Positions 1-9,020 of a stretch of DNA of 64,000 nt are shown piece by piece (positions within the stretch are counted from its first letter, which is position 1; each line of letters opens with the position of its first letter). The notes beneath the pieces were generated by a model. The model did no database searches. It had not been told where the DNA came from and saw only the letters and a program-made list of their open reading frames with translations. The translations under genes were made by a program, and so were the position numbers. This stretch comes from Mesorhizobium sp. WSM3626 (GTDB taxonomy: Bacteria; Pseudomonadota; Alphaproteobacteria; Rhizobiales; Rhizobiaceae), in NCBI RefSeq assembly GCF_000513935.1, contig NZ_AZUY01000022.1, forward strand, positions 21,627-85,626, given 5' to 3'.

Positions 1-2
1 CG

Positions 3-137
3 AGGCAATCGCAGATGGAGATCGCCGATCGCCTTCGCCGCGTCGTCTGTGATGAACTTGGGGGAATGGTTGATCTCAAGGAAAGCACCACCGCTGAATT
101 GCGCAGGCAGGTTGCGGCCGCGTTCGCGACGGATTGA
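3..137 (+). CDS. C-terminal end of a truncated unknown gene
   Basis: An open frame enters from the left edge and ends at TGA 135-137, giving 44 residues. They are rich in Arg, Glu and Ala and look helical, running from RQSQMEIADRLRR to AAAFATD. There is no start codon upstream in the window, so this is only the tail of a protein. I do not recognise the family. The amino acid composition is like real rhizobial protein, but the piece is too short to assign. Confidence 0.4.
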   Translation, partial: RQSQMEIADRLRRVVCDELGGMVDLKESTTAELRRQVAAAFATD

Positions 138-219
138 GGTCGTTCAATGGTCGATAATGTCATTCTGTCGGAGCGGGTCGCCTTCGGCATTAAGGGCGTC
201 CCGCGGTTCGCCGGGAACT

Positions 220-251
220 TCCCGTAGGGCAGTTAGTTTCACTCTACGGGA
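220..251. repeat. Hairpin upstream of DUF1236 gene
   Basis: TCCCGTAG (220-227) and CTACGGGA (244-251) form an 8-bp inverted repeat with a 16-base loop, ending about 20 bases before the start of the DUF1236 gene. It could be an operator, a 5' UTR hairpin or the terminator of the gene to the left. No T-tract follows it. Confidence 0.35.
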
Positions 252-272
252 GCGGGCAATCAGGAGAATGTC

Positions 273-575
273 ATGAGAATCTATCTGTCGAGTGCTGTTG
301 CTTCTTTGGTCCTAATGGGCAGCGTTGGCGCGGCTTTCGCTGATGATGTCGTCGTACTCAAGCCAGAGGAACAAACCATCGTTCGTGAATACGTTAAGAA
401 AAAACCGCTGGCGTCCGTGAATCTGCTTGGCATCGAGTTGAAGCTTGGTTCGTCGGTTCCGGATAAAGTTGAATTGAGGGAAGTTCCAAACATCAGATAC
501 AGGGTTGCCGTTATCAATGACCAGACTGTTTTGGTGGACCCCCAGACGCATCAGATTGTCGAGGTCCTGCACTAG
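273..575 (+). CDS. Secreted DUF1236-family protein
   Basis: 100 residues. A Sec signal peptide is visible: positive MRIY, a hydrophobic stretch over about residues 5-18, and an Ala-x-Ala site at AAFADD. The mature part carries the compact DUF1236-type fold seen in many small periplasmic proteins of Rhizobiales, with a C-terminal VLVDPQTHQIVEVL segment. The start is supported by CAGGAG at 261-266. A strong rho-independent terminator follows, so it is a single-gene transcript. The function of DUF1236 is unknown; a periplasmic location is inferred from the signal peptide. Confidence 0.85.
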   Translation: MRIYLSSAVASLVLMGSVGAAFADDVVVLKPEEQTIVREYVKKKPLASVNLLGIELKLGSSVPDKVELREVPNIRYRVAVINDQTVLVDPQTHQIVEVLH

Positions 576-604
576 GCGGTCAGACGGTGCTGGCTTATGG
601 ATCA

Positions 605-644
605 GACCCGCTCCAGAACGCTACGCGGAGCGGGTCCGTTTTTT
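605..644 (+). terminator. Rho-independent terminator
   Basis: GACCCGCTCC (605-614) pairs perfectly with GGAGCGGGTC (627-636) around a 12-base loop, followed by CG and six T (639-644). It lies 30 bases after the DUF1236 stop and is the clearest intrinsic terminator in the window. Confidence 0.9.
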
Positions 645-830
645 CCTTCATCGCGGGGTTGCGGCTTACTTCCTGATGATCCAATCGACCAAGGCAATTT
701 CGACCCGCTCGCACCCGGTGAACTCGTAGACTAAGCTGTGAGCTAGGTGTGAGCCTTCAGGAGGTTGTCCATTCGGCCCCGACCGAGAAAGCTGAGGTTG
801 TCGAAGCTTCAGTGATTCTCGGAGGACCGA

Positions 831-1019
831 ATGAACATCCACAAGAATGCCCGTCTGACGCCGTTGCGTCGAGAGGAGATGGCCCGCGACGTTGTTGAAG
901 GCCGTCTTTCCAAAACTTCATCGCTACAATTGGCACCGGCCACACGGCAGCTTAAAATCAAGACCCCTATCAGCCGCCTCGGGCTAACCAAGGACAACCT
1001 TTTGAGGCTCCACAGCTAG
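831..1019 (+). pseudogene. IS481-family transposase remnant, internally deleted
   Basis: The first 27 codons (MNIHKNARLTPLRREEMARD...) match the usual start of IS481-type transposases. The last 20 or so (PISRLGLTKDNLLRLHS) match their usual end. The roughly 250 residues expected between them, with the helix-turn-helix and the whole DDE catalytic core, are missing. The two ends are joined through about 12 unrelated residues, so the piece cannot be active. IS481 is named from family knowledge of both termini, and a search would fix the subgroup. Confidence 0.8.
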
Positions 1020-1204
1020 GTCGCGCCATTGACTCTCCGGTGCCTTCATTTCCAAGACTAAGTCCTGAAAGGGCTTGCGCAGAATGTCGGCACCGAATGC
1101 GGACACGCGGTGCTGTTCAACGTCTCCGTGCGTTTGCAGGCTGCCGGAACGCTTTTGACCGGTAGCACGAGCCGTAGCACCTGCGGAATGAAGGAGCGGC
1201 GGCG

Positions 1205-1255
1205 GCCGAGACCGTGGTGCGCGCAGCTTTTCGCTGCAGGGCGCGCACCGCTGGA
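1205..1255 (+). ncRNA. Hairpin in IS110 upstream end, possible bridge RNA remnant
   Basis: GGTGCGCGC (1216-1224) pairs with GCGCGCACC (1241-1249), enclosing a smaller AGC/GCT stem. The hairpin lies about 75 bases upstream of the IS110 transposase start. In IS110-type elements the non-coding end next to the transposase start encodes a structured bridge RNA, so this is a candidate remnant of one. That reading is inference, as only the hairpin is seen. Confidence 0.25.
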
Positions 1256-1323
1256 GGCGGCCATGGCCAGTCAGAGTTTCTCTAGAATGTGAATGTTCAC
1301 AACCCATTCCGGAGAGACCGACC

Positions 1324-1530
1324 ATGACCATTTCAGATTCTACACCCGCCGGCGCGGTGCTGGTAGCGATCGATATCGCCAAGGTTCGGCCTCGGCCTGC
1401 GTCAGATCTTCACCAGGCCATACATGCCCAAGACCAACGGCAAGGCGGAGCGCTCATCCAAGCCTGCGCGAATGGGCTTATGCTCGAGCCTACAACACTT
1501 CTCATGAACGCACCGCAGAACTGCCACGAT
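1324..1530 (+). pseudogene. IS110 N-terminus fused to IS481 C-terminal fragment
   Basis: ATG 1324 opens a frame whose first 21 residues (MTISDSTPAGAVLVAIDIAK) match the start of IS110-family transposases, including the first catalytic Asp region (AIDIAK). After about position 1388 the sequence switches to an IS481 C-terminal piece. That piece reads through PYMPKTNGKAER in one frame and LREWAYARAYNTSHERTAELPRWL in another, so it also carries a frameshift. Homology stops near 1527. This is debris from two insertion sequences joined together, with no function expected. Confidence 0.75.
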
Positions 1531-1710
1531 GGCTGCCTCGTCTATCTTGCGCTGGCGAAGCCGTTTTAGAATTTCGCGTGATGCTGCGATGGCACGCCGG
1601 GATTGATCCATATCGCGGCGAAAGGCGACGCGTCCAGCGAGAGACCCTTGCCGTAGCATGAAGCTGGTTTCAATAGCTGCCTGCGCCATCTCTGTATGGC
1701 TTTCAACCAC
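1402..1710 (-). CDS. Possible truncated small hypothetical protein
   Basis: GTG 1708-1710, preceded by GGGAG, opens a 102-codon frame. The first 60 or so residues (to about KRLRQRKIDEAA) have an even, helical, Arg/Glu-rich composition like a real small cytoplasmic protein. The remainder is antisense to the IS481 fragment and is surely not native. If real, the gene was cut by the insertion near position 1530. I do not recognise the family. Confidence 0.3.
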   Translation of the reverse strand: MVESHTEMAQAAIETSFMLRQGSLAGRVAFRRDMDQSRRAIAASREILKRLRQRKIDEAAIVAVLRCVHEKCCRLEHKPIRAGLDERSALPLVLGMYGLVKI

Positions 1711-2010
1711 AACTAGCTCCCAATTAGGCTAAGAGGTTAGGGACTCCTTCTTTCTAGGACGGGTCTCCAAGCGGTTCAATGTCGGTTTAATGCCAATCGG
1801 GTGAGGCCCAGCGGCCGGTGATGAGCGGCACGGCTCGCGTTCTGAAGAGGACGACCCGGCTGCCCACGGGTGGCGTTCTCTCTGGAATAACGCTTGGCCC
1901 GCACCGCTTCTCTCGGTACCAAACCGTACGCGTAAGGGCAGATGAGGAACAATCGCCGCACCTCCATGCTCGGGGTCATGGCGCTCTATTATGGCGTTCC
2001 GTGTGGAACT
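1711..2010. other. Gene-free stretch
   Basis: I see no convincing gene on either strand. It lies between the IS debris and the tRNA fragment, and may contain part of the old junction between the element and the chromosome. Confidence 0.4.
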
Positions 2011-2060
2011 TGGGCTCCCCGGGCCGGATTCGGGCCAGCGACCAACCGGTTAAACAGTCC
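2011..2060 (-). pseudogene. tRNA-Asn 3' half remnant, candidate attachment site
   Basis: Read on the minus strand, the segment has an anticodon-arm-like ACTGTTTAACC, then GGTCGCTGG and CCGAATCCGGC, and ends GGGGAGCCCA. The pattern follows the 3' half of alphaproteobacterial tRNA-Asn (anticodon GTT, T-arm GCTGG/CCGGC, discriminator end GGAGCCA). The T-loop has changed TTC to CCC and the anticodon loop has an extra T, so it is not a working tRNA. No 5' half follows. Half-tRNAs of this kind commonly mark attachment sites of integrated elements. Confidence 0.45.
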
Positions 2061-3253
2061 TATGGAAGGGCCGGCATCTCCCCGTCACCGACCCGCCAGG
2101 TCCAGGCACCCATCTCCGGTCGATCCGCAATCATCTCCTGCAGCGAAACCTCGAAAGCTTCGTCCGCTCCGGCCGGGACGACAAAGAGCGCGATTGCTTC
2201 GTTCCTGTTCTGGAGCAATGCGTTGGCGATCGGCTGGTCGGGTTGCAGGTCGTAGCGCAATCCCTTTACGCTCTTCTCGCGAAGACGGGCAAGCGCGTCG
2301 ATGAGCCGCTTTTCAGGGACCGTCTCGTAAGGAATCCAGTTCTCGGACACGACCATCAACGCGATCTCCTCGACAATGGCGAGGCCGGCCGAATTCACTC
2401 CGAACGTCGCGATAGCCAAGAGATGTGAGCTCGAGTCCGCTCCCCACAGCGACAATTCTCTCTCGAAGCGTGCCTGCAAACGCCGATGCATTGCGTCGTC
2501 GATGATGAAGGGCAAACCGGGCAAATGCCTGATCACAAGCTTCTGACCCGAACGGGCGGGCACGATCTCCTTCACTTCGCCGACCAGGACCAGCAACTTT
2601 CGTGGACCGGATTTTGGCGGTAACGCCGGAGCAAGAACCGTGTTGCGACGCAGTTCGATCGCTTCCTTGTTCTCGGCCCGAAACGGCTCGGGCACGAACA
2701 GAATATCGGCGAGCGGTCCGCCCCTCACCGTCATTTGACCGGCAGCCTCGAGAAGATGCCAGCGGACATTCCACCAATGTCGCTTGCCGGCCCATCTGGA
2801 TGTCCAGACCGTCAATTCGGCCTCGTGCCAGAGATAGTGAAGGAGGCCACGCAGTGACATCCTCCTCGGATTTCCGGCCACGCTGGCGGCGTTCTGGCCA
2901 GCAGGCATGGACGCCGCCCGACTTCCCATCTTCGACAGGCTGAAATCCAGCTTCAGCGCCGCCATGCCGTTTTGCGGATCGACCTGGATCGCGCTGCCCA
3001 TCAACGCGCCGAGCCCGGACAATTCGTAAGGCGATTCATAAGAATCGCAGGAAGAATCGTGCCCGCCGCCGCTGAGCGGCATGCGCTTGATCAGATGCAG
3101 GTCACCGATGCGGGCGACGTACATCGGGAAGCCCGGCTCGCGGCACAGGCATAGTGGACGCTCCCTGCGGGCATAGGCGTTCCCAAGCGCCGCCTGCAGA
3201 TCAGGCGCCCCTTCCTCGAAGACCTCACTGCCAATTCTAAACCGTCGCATCAC
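2060..3253 (-). CDS. DUF1173 family protein
   Basis: 397 residues with no signal peptide. The overall sequence follows DUF1173, a family found mostly on rhizobial plasmids and conjugative elements. Conserved-looking parts include the N-terminal Cys-rich stretch (RPLCLCREPGFPMYV, HDSSCDSYESP), which could bind metal, and the central RGLLHYLWHEAELTVW segment. The GTG at 3253 is preferred because GGAG lies 7 bases upstream; ATG 3250 is the alternative. The stop directly abuts the tRNA-Asn fragment. It is divergent from the large helicase gene. The biochemical role is unknown. Confidence 0.8.
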   Translation of the reverse strand: MMRRFRIGSEVFEEGAPDLQAALGNAYARRERPLCLCREPGFPMYVARIGDLHLIKRMPLSGGGHDSSCDSYESPYELSGLGALMGSAIQVDPQNGMAALKLDFSLSKMGSRAASMPAGQNAASVAGNPRRMSLRGLLHYLWHEAELTVWTSRWAGKRHWWNVRWHLLEAAGQMTVRGGPLADILFVPEPFRAENKEAIELRRNTVLAPALPPKSGPRKLLVLVGEVKEIVPARSGQKLVIRHLPGLPFIIDDAMHRRLQARFERELSLWGADSSSHLLAIATFGVNSAGLAIVEEIALMVVSENWIPYETVPEKRLIDALARLREKSVKGLRYDLQPDQPIANALLQNRNEAIALFVVPAGADEAFEVSLQEMIADRPEMGAWTWRVGDGEMPALP

Positions 3254-3431
3254 CTCGCAGCTCCAGGTCGCCGCCGCATCCTATGTGCACATTGAAGTCA
3301 TGGCTTTTCGCTGAGCGCAACCGTTTGATGGACCGACGCCAGAGGGAGAGGGGAGTCGGGAGGAGTGCGGCCCGGCCGGCGCGGAGAGAGTGCCGGCGCG
3401 GGGCCATTCCCCTCTCGCAAAGGACATCTCC

Positions 3432-6400
3432 ATGAACATCGTTTCGACCACATCCGACGTTGCCCGAACGGCCGCTCCCCTCGGCACGCGGGCACCCGCT
3501 GCCAGCGACAGAGCCCAGGTGATCTTTCAGGCGGCGTTGCTGCTTCTACCTTTCCTAGAGCAGGGCAAGCCAGTCACCACCGCCGCGCTCCGCACCGCCA
3601 TGACGGACAGCTTCGGCGGCACGGACGCACAGGGCTTCTGGGTCTGGAAGGACGCCTATGAAGCGCTCGAAGCGGCCCAGGTGCTGTTCCTGCGCCGCTT
3701 CGGATCGGCGATCCTGTCCCGGTCGACTACGCCGCAGGCGACCTTGGCGATGATGAAGCGGATCGCCAAGCTCATTCCCACCCATACGCGACGGACGGAC
3801 GAGAGCCAGGCCATGCAGCAACTCTCCACACCACTGCCACTTGCCTTCGTTGCCGCGCATGCCGCTGCAATCAGCTCGTCAGACCTCGTTCTCGAACCCT
3901 CGGCCGGCACCGGCCTGCTCGCCGTCCATGCCGAGATCGCGCGGGCCACGCTCGTGCTCAACGAGCTTGCCGCGACGCGCGGCGATCTTCTCGGCCGGAT
4001 GTTTCCGCGAGTCCCCGTCTCCCGGCACGATGCAGCCCATATCGACGATCGTCTCGATACCGCCATCGAGCCGTCCGTCGTGCTGATGAATCCGCCATTT
4101 ACGGTCGGCGCCTATGTCGACGGCCATGTCGCCGATGCCGCGTGGCGGCATCTTTCGTCCGCATTCGCGCGTCTGCGTCCAGGCGGCCGTCTTGTCGCCA
4201 TCACCGGCACCGGCCTGTCTCCCGAAAATCCCAAATGGCGGGCAGCCTTCGAACGGTTGCAGCAGCTGGGCACCGTCGTCTTCACCGAGGCGATCGACGG
4301 CCATGTCTATGCCCGCCATGGCACGACCGCCGAAACCCGGCTGACAGTCATCGACAAGATACCGGCCGCCGATCCGTCGCGTTTCGTCGCGTCGCCGGGC
4401 AGGGCGTCCGACGTCGATACGCTACTCTCCTGCATCATGGATCTGCCGCCCCGGACAGCGGACGGCCTTCCGGACTCGACCGACGCTCTGTCGAACGGGA
4501 TCCTGCGCAATGCCGCCACGCACATGGCCGGTCGGCCCACGGCAGTAGCTGCACCCACGTCCGCAACATCGTTTGCACCAAAGGTTGTCCGACCGGCTCG
4601 CCCCGTTGCAAGGGCAACGCTCAGCCACCCGGCTCTTGCGAGCAGCGCCGCGGCGCTGCCCCTGACCTACGAGCTTCGCGAGTGGATGCCGGAGGAGAGT
4701 GGAAGTCTCACCGACAAGATCTACGACCCTTACGCCCTTCAGTCGATCCACATTCCCCGTGCAAAGCCGCATCCGACGCCGCTGGTCCAGTCGGCCGCCA
4801 TGGCCGCGGTCGCGCCGCCGAAGCCTTCCTACCGGCCCCTTATGCCTGACGCGATCGTCGACGAGGGCTTGCTGTCGGACGCCCAGCTCGAAAGCGTGAT
4901 CTATGCCGGGGAAGCGCATTCCGGTCATCTCGCCGGCGCCTGGACGGTTGACGAGACCTATGATGTAGTCTCGGCCGCTCCAGAAGGTGCTGCGAGCGCG
5001 GTTCGCTTCCGCCGAGGATGGTTTTTGGGTGACGGCACCGGCTGCGGCAAAGGACGACAGGTCGCCGGCATCATACTCGACAACTGGCTGCAGGGCCGCC
5101 GCCGCGCGATTTGGATTTCCAAATCAGACAAGCTGCTGGAAGATGCCCAGCGCGATTGGGCCGCACTCGGCCAGGAGAAACTCCTGGTCCAACCCTTGTC
5201 CCGTTATCGGCAGGGCACGCCGATCCGCCTTGCCGAAGGCATCCTCTTCACCACCTACGCAACCCTGCGCTCCCAGGAACGCGACGGCAAGAAGTCGCGG
5301 ATCGCGCAGATCCTCGACTGGGTCGGACAAGAGGCGAGGAGGGCCGAAGGCCAGACGGGGAACGAAGAAAACCCGGCGAGGAGGGCCGACGGCCCGACGG
5401 GGACCAAACGGTCTTTCGATGGAGTCATCATCTTCGATGAGGCGCATGCCATGGCCAACGCCGCAGGCCGAAAAAGCGAACGCGGCGACGTGGCACCCTC
5501 GCAGCAGGGCAAAGCCGGCCTGCGCCTGCAGCATGCGTTGCCAGACGCCCGCATCGTCTACGTCTCGGCGACCGGTGCAACCGCGGTTGAAAACCTCGCC
5601 TATGCGCAGCGCCTCGGCATCTGGGGCAGCGAGGATTTTCCGTTCGCCAACCGTGCCGAGTTCGTGGCCGCGATCGAGGACGGCGGTGTCGCGGCGATGG
5701 AGGTCCTTGCCCGCGATCTCAAGTCGCTCGGCCTCTATACGGCGCGTTCGCTTTCCTATGACGGTGTCGAATATGACCTGCTCGAGCACGAACTGACCCC
5801 GGAGCAGATCCGTATCTACAACGCCTATGCGGACGCCTTCCAGGTCATTCACAACAACCTGACCGCAGCACTGGAGGCGGCCAACATCACCGGCGGGACC
5901 GCCACGCTGAACCGCAACGCAAAGGCTGCGGCGCGCTCAGCCTTCGAGAGCACTAAGCAACGCTTCTTCAACCATCTCATCACCTCGATGATGACGCCGA
6001 CGCTGATCGACGCGATCGAGCAAGACCGTACCGATGGTCATTCGGCGGTCGTGCAGATCGTCTCAACCGGAGAGGCGCTGATGGAGCGCCGGCTTGCCGA
6101 GATCCCGACCGAGGAATGGTCGGATCTCCATGTCGACGTGACGCCGCGCGAGTATGTCGGCGGATATTTGATGCATTCCTTCCCGACGCAGCTGTTCGAG
6201 GAATATTCGGACGCAGACGGGAACGTTTATTCGCGACCCGCGCATGATGAGGATGGCAACTCTGTTCAATGCCGGGAAGCCGTACGCCGGCGTGACGAGA
6301 TGATCGAAAAGCTTGCGTCGCTGCCGCCGGTCGGCAGCGCCCTAGACCAGATCATCCACCACTTCGGCACTGACAGCGTTGCCGAGGTGACGGGCCGCTC

Positions 6401-7970
6401 GCGCCGCATCGTCAGGAAGGCCGGCCGCGACGGTGTCGACCGGCTTGCTGTCGAGAACCGTCCGGGCTCGGCCAATCTTGCCGAGACCCAAAGCTTCATG
6501 GACGACGACAAAAGCGTGCTTATCTTTTCAGACGCCGGCGGCACAGGGCGCTCCTATCACGCCGATCTCGGTGTCAGGAACCAGAGGCTGCGCAAGCACT
6601 ATCTGCTCGAAGCCGGCTGGCGCGCCGACAACGCCATCCAGGGTCTCGGCCGGACCCACCGCACAAATCAGAAGCAACCGCCGCTGTTCCGGCCCATGGC
6701 CGCCAATGTGAAGGCAGGCAAGCGGTTTTTATCGACTATCGCGCGGCGGCTCGACACGTTGGGTGCGATCACACGCGGCCAGCGCCAGACCGGCGGGGCA
6801 GGGCTGTTCCGGTCCGAGGACAATCTGGAAAGCCCCTACGCCCGCGCGGCGCTACGCCAATTCTACTGGCTGCTCCACCAGGGTAAGATCGAAGGCTGCT
6901 CGCTCACGACCTTCGAGACGGTCACCGGCCTGTCGCTGACCACCGACGAGGGCGGGTTGCGCGACGAACTGCCGCCGATCACAACCTGGCTCAATCGGCT
7001 GCTGGCGTTGCGCATCGAAACGCAGAACCTGTTGTTCGAGGTGTTCGAGCAGTTGATGGCGGGAAGAATAGAGGGCGCCATCGCCGCCGGGACCTATGAC
7101 AAGGGTCTGGAGACGATCACAGCCGAGAGCATCGTCGTCACCGAACGCCGAACCGTCTACACACACCCGGTCTCGGGCGCGCAGTCGCATGTGCTGACCG
7201 TCGCGCGCAAAGACCGCATCCGGCCGCTCGGTCTCATTGATGCGCTGACGATTGCGCGAGCGGAGTCCCAATCGGTTTTGCTCGTCAACTCACGCTCGAG
7301 CCGCGCGGCCATACAGCTTACGACGGCGAGCTTGATGCTGGACGATGGAACCGTCGAGCATCGCGTGCGCCTGCTGCGGCCGACCGACGAACTGCGTTTC
7401 GGACTCGACGCCCTTGCCGAAACGCGCTGGCAGCCGGCTGACCGAAAACTGTTCTGCGAGATGTGGGAAGCCGAAGTGGCGGCCGTCCCGGAGTTCACAA
7501 CCAGTACCTTCCACATCGTCGCAGGGCTCCTCCTGCCGATCTGGCGGCGGTTGCCTGACGACGATTGCCGGGTTTACCGCATCCAGACGGACGCCGGCGA
7601 GCGCATCATCGGCCGTCATATCGCGCCAACGCTGGTCGCGACCATGTACCGCAATCTTGGTCTCGATGATGTGCCAACGCTCGCGCCGGAGGAAGCGTGG
7701 ACCGGCCTGATTGAGGGCCGGATCGGGCTGCAGCTTGCCGATGGCCTGATCCTGCGCCGCAGCCGCGTCATGCACGACTACCGTGTCGAGCTGATCGGCT
7801 TCACCGACGCAATGGTGCCGCGGCTGAAGGCGCTCGGACTGATTTCCGAGATCATCTCCTGGAAGCTCCGGCTGTTCATCCCGATTGCCACGCAAGGGCC
7901 CGCCATCCTCGCCTTGCTCCTCGACCGCCATACGCTGGTCGGCGTCACTGACCGTACCGCAGCGGCTTGA
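3432..7970 (+). CDS. Strawberry-notch methyltransferase-helicase fusion
   Basis: 1512 residues from ATG 3432, which has AAAGGA 8 bases upstream; a GTG at 3390 would add 14 residues. The N-terminal third is a class I SAM methyltransferase: EPSAGTG near residue 154 (SAM binding) and NPPF near 220, typical of N6-adenine methylases. The second half is a superfamily 2 helicase of the strawberry-notch type: Walker A GDGTGCGKGR near 533, DEAH near 669 and QGLGRTHR near 1070. Such fusions are frequent on rhizobial plasmids and resemble phage P1 DarB in layout. A role in protecting or remodelling incoming DNA is inferred. Toprim and DUF2493 genes follow, the first 12 bases later. Confidence 0.9.
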   Translation: MNIVSTTSDVARTAAPLGTRAPAASDRAQVIFQAALLLLPFLEQGKPVTTAALRTAMTDSFGGTDAQGFWVWKDAYEALEAAQVLFLRRFGSAILSRSTTPQATLAMMKRIAKLIPTHTRRTDESQAMQQLSTPLPLAFVAAHAAAISSSDLVLEPSAGTGLLAVHAEIARATLVLNELAATRGDLLGRMFPRVPVSRHDAAHIDDRLDTAIEPSVVLMNPPFTVGAYVDGHVADAAWRHLSSAFARLRPGGRLVAITGTGLSPENPKWRAAFERLQQLGTVVFTEAIDGHVYARHGTTAETRLTVIDKIPAADPSRFVASPGRASDVDTLLSCIMDLPPRTADGLPDSTDALSNGILRNAATHMAGRPTAVAAPTSATSFAPKVVRPARPVARATLSHPALASSAAALPLTYELREWMPEESGSLTDKIYDPYALQSIHIPRAKPHPTPLVQSAAMAAVAPPKPSYRPLMPDAIVDEGLLSDAQLESVIYAGEAHSGHLAGAWTVDETYDVVSAAPEGAASAVRFRRGWFLGDGTGCGKGRQVAGIILDNWLQGRRRAIWISKSDKLLEDAQRDWAALGQEKLLVQPLSRYRQGTPIRLAEGILFTTYATLRSQERDGKKSRIAQILDWVGQEARRAEGQTGNEENPARRADGPTGTKRSFDGVIIFDEAHAMANAAGRKSERGDVAPSQQGKAGLRLQHALPDARIVYVSATGATAVENLAYAQRLGIWGSEDFPFANRAEFVAAIEDGGVAAMEVLARDLKSLGLYTARSLSYDGVEYDLLEHELTPEQIRIYNAYADAFQVIHNNLTAALEAANITGGTATLNRNAKAAARSAFESTKQRFFNHLITSMMTPTLIDAIEQDRTDGHSAVVQIVSTGEALMERRLAEIPTEEWSDLHVDVTPREYVGGYLMHSFPTQLFEEYSDADGNVYSRPAHDEDGNSVQCREAVRRRDEMIEKLASLPPVGSALDQIIHHFGTDSVAEVTGRSRRIVRKAGRDGVDRLAVENRPGSANLAETQSFMDDDKSVLIFSDAGGTGRSYHADLGVRNQRLRKHYLLEAGWRADNAIQGLGRTHRTNQKQPPLFRPMAANVKAGKRFLSTIARRLDTLGAITRGQRQTGGAGLFRSEDNLESPYARAALRQFYWLLHQGKIEGCSLTTFETVTGLSLTTDEGGLRDELPPITTWLNRLLALRIETQNLLFEVFEQLMAGRIEGAIAAGTYDKGLETITAESIVVTERRTVYTHPVSGAQSHVLTVARKDRIRPLGLIDALTIARAESQSVLLVNSRSSRAAIQLTTASLMLDDGTVEHRVRLLRPTDELRFGLDALAETRWQPADRKLFCEMWEAEVAAVPEFTTSTFHIVAGLLLPIWRRLPDDDCRVYRIQTDAGERIIGRHIAPTLVATMYRNLGLDDVPTLAPEEAWTGLIEGRIGLQLADGLILRRSRVMHDYRVELIGFTDAMVPRLKALGLISEIISWKLRLFIPIATQGPAILALLLDRHTLVGVTDRTAAA
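5333..5402 (+). repeat. Tandem 28-bp repeat inside the helicase gene
   Basis: Two 28-bp units (5333-5360 and 5375-5402), each starting GGCGAGGAGGGCCGA and ending GACGGGG, lie 42 bp apart and in frame. They differ at two positions. They encode a repeated ARRA(E/D)G(Q/P)TG linker between the Walker A and DEAH motifs, probably a flexible surface loop. Each unit contains a GGCC-centred dyad. Confidence 0.8.
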
Positions 7971-7982
7971 GGGGAGGCGATC

Positions 7983-9020
7983 ATGACCGGCTCGGCATCC
8001 GAGCTGGCACGCCGCCTCGGTGAGCATGCCGAGGCAGTGTGCCGTGAATATCTCTCCAATGGTCATCGCTCCGGCAATCACTGGATCGTCGGCGACGTCC
8101 GCAACACCCGCGGCCGCTCCATGCATGTCCGCCTGACGGCCAACGCGAAAGGACCAGCAGGAAAGTGGGTGGACGAAGCCTCGGCAGAATATGGCGATCT
8201 GCTCGATGTCATCCGCGAAAGCTGCGGCCTCGTCGACTTCCGTGACGTCGCCGATGAAGCACGTCGCTTCCTCGCCATGCCGCGGCCCCGGACCTCAGGC
8301 GCGCAACGCCAGCCCACCCCGGCACGCGGCTCTCCCGACGCCGCGCGTCGCCTGTTCGGCATGTCACAGCCGATCGCCGGCACGCTTGCCGAACGCTATC
8401 TCGCCGGTCGCGGCATCCGGCTCGCCGCGCACGAGCGCGCCCTGCGCTTCCATCCCGGCTGCTACTACCGGGATCTCGTGACTGGCGAGACGCAGATGCT
8501 GCCAGCGCTGATCGCCGCCGTCACCGACCGCGACGGTCGTATCACCGGCCTCCAGCGCACCTGGCTCGCTCCGGACGGCAACGGCAAGGCGACACTCATC
8601 GATCCGCGCCGGTCGCTCGGCCACTTGCTCGGTAACGCTATTTGGCTCGGCCTCGATCCCGGGGCCGAGGTGCCGGTCATGGCCGCCGGCGAGGGATTCG
8701 AGACGATGGCTTCGCTCAGGACGGTGATGCCGACGCTGCCGGTGGCGGCTGCCACCTCGGCCAATCACCTCGCCGGCCTGAGCTTCCCGCTTGGTTGCCG
8801 TCGCCTCTACATCGCAGCCGATGCGGACGCCGCCGGCCGGCATGGCATCGAACGTCTCAGCCGGCGAGCAGGCAAGGCCGGGATCCTCGCCCTGGCGCTG
8901 CGGCCGCAGCTTGGCGACTTCAACGACGATCTGCGCAGTCTCGGCCCTGCCCATCTCGCGGCATGGCTCGGCGATCAGCTCGCCCCGCAGGATGCCCGTC
9001 GCTTTCTGCCGTCCGGATGA
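7983..9020 (+). CDS. Toprim-domain primase-like protein
   Basis: 345 residues; ATG 7983 has GGGGAGG just upstream and follows the helicase stop by 12 bases, so the two are co-transcribed. The N-terminal part (about 1-110) resembles the substrate-binding region found in front of Toprim domains on mobile elements. The C-terminal Toprim fold shows the acidic GEGFETMAS near residue 235 and the IAADADAAG pair near 276-284, which bind metal. Proteins of this kind are annotated as TraC-like or phage-like primases. Priming of the transferred strand in the recipient is inferred. No helicase motif is present in this protein itself. Confidence 0.85.
   Translation: MTGSASELARRLGEHAEAVCREYLSNGHRSGNHWIVGDVRNTRGRSMHVRLTANAKGPAGKWVDEASAEYGDLLDVIRESCGLVDFRDVADEARRFLAMPRPRTSGAQRQPTPARGSPDAARRLFGMSQPIAGTLAERYLAGRGIRLAAHERALRFHPGCYYRDLVTGETQMLPALIAAVTDRDGRITGLQRTWLAPDGNGKATLIDPRRSLGHLLGNAIWLGLDPGAEVPVMAAGEGFETMASLRTVMPTLPVAAATSANHLAGLSFPLGCRRLYIAADADAAGRHGIERLSRRAGKAGILALALRPQLGDFNDDLRSLGPAHLAAWLGDQLAPQDARRFLPSG

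Noticed and set aside
984..1382. 132-codon minus-strand frame across the IS110 end
   Set aside because: Overlaps IS debris and hairpin DNA, and has no ribosome-binding site or family pattern.
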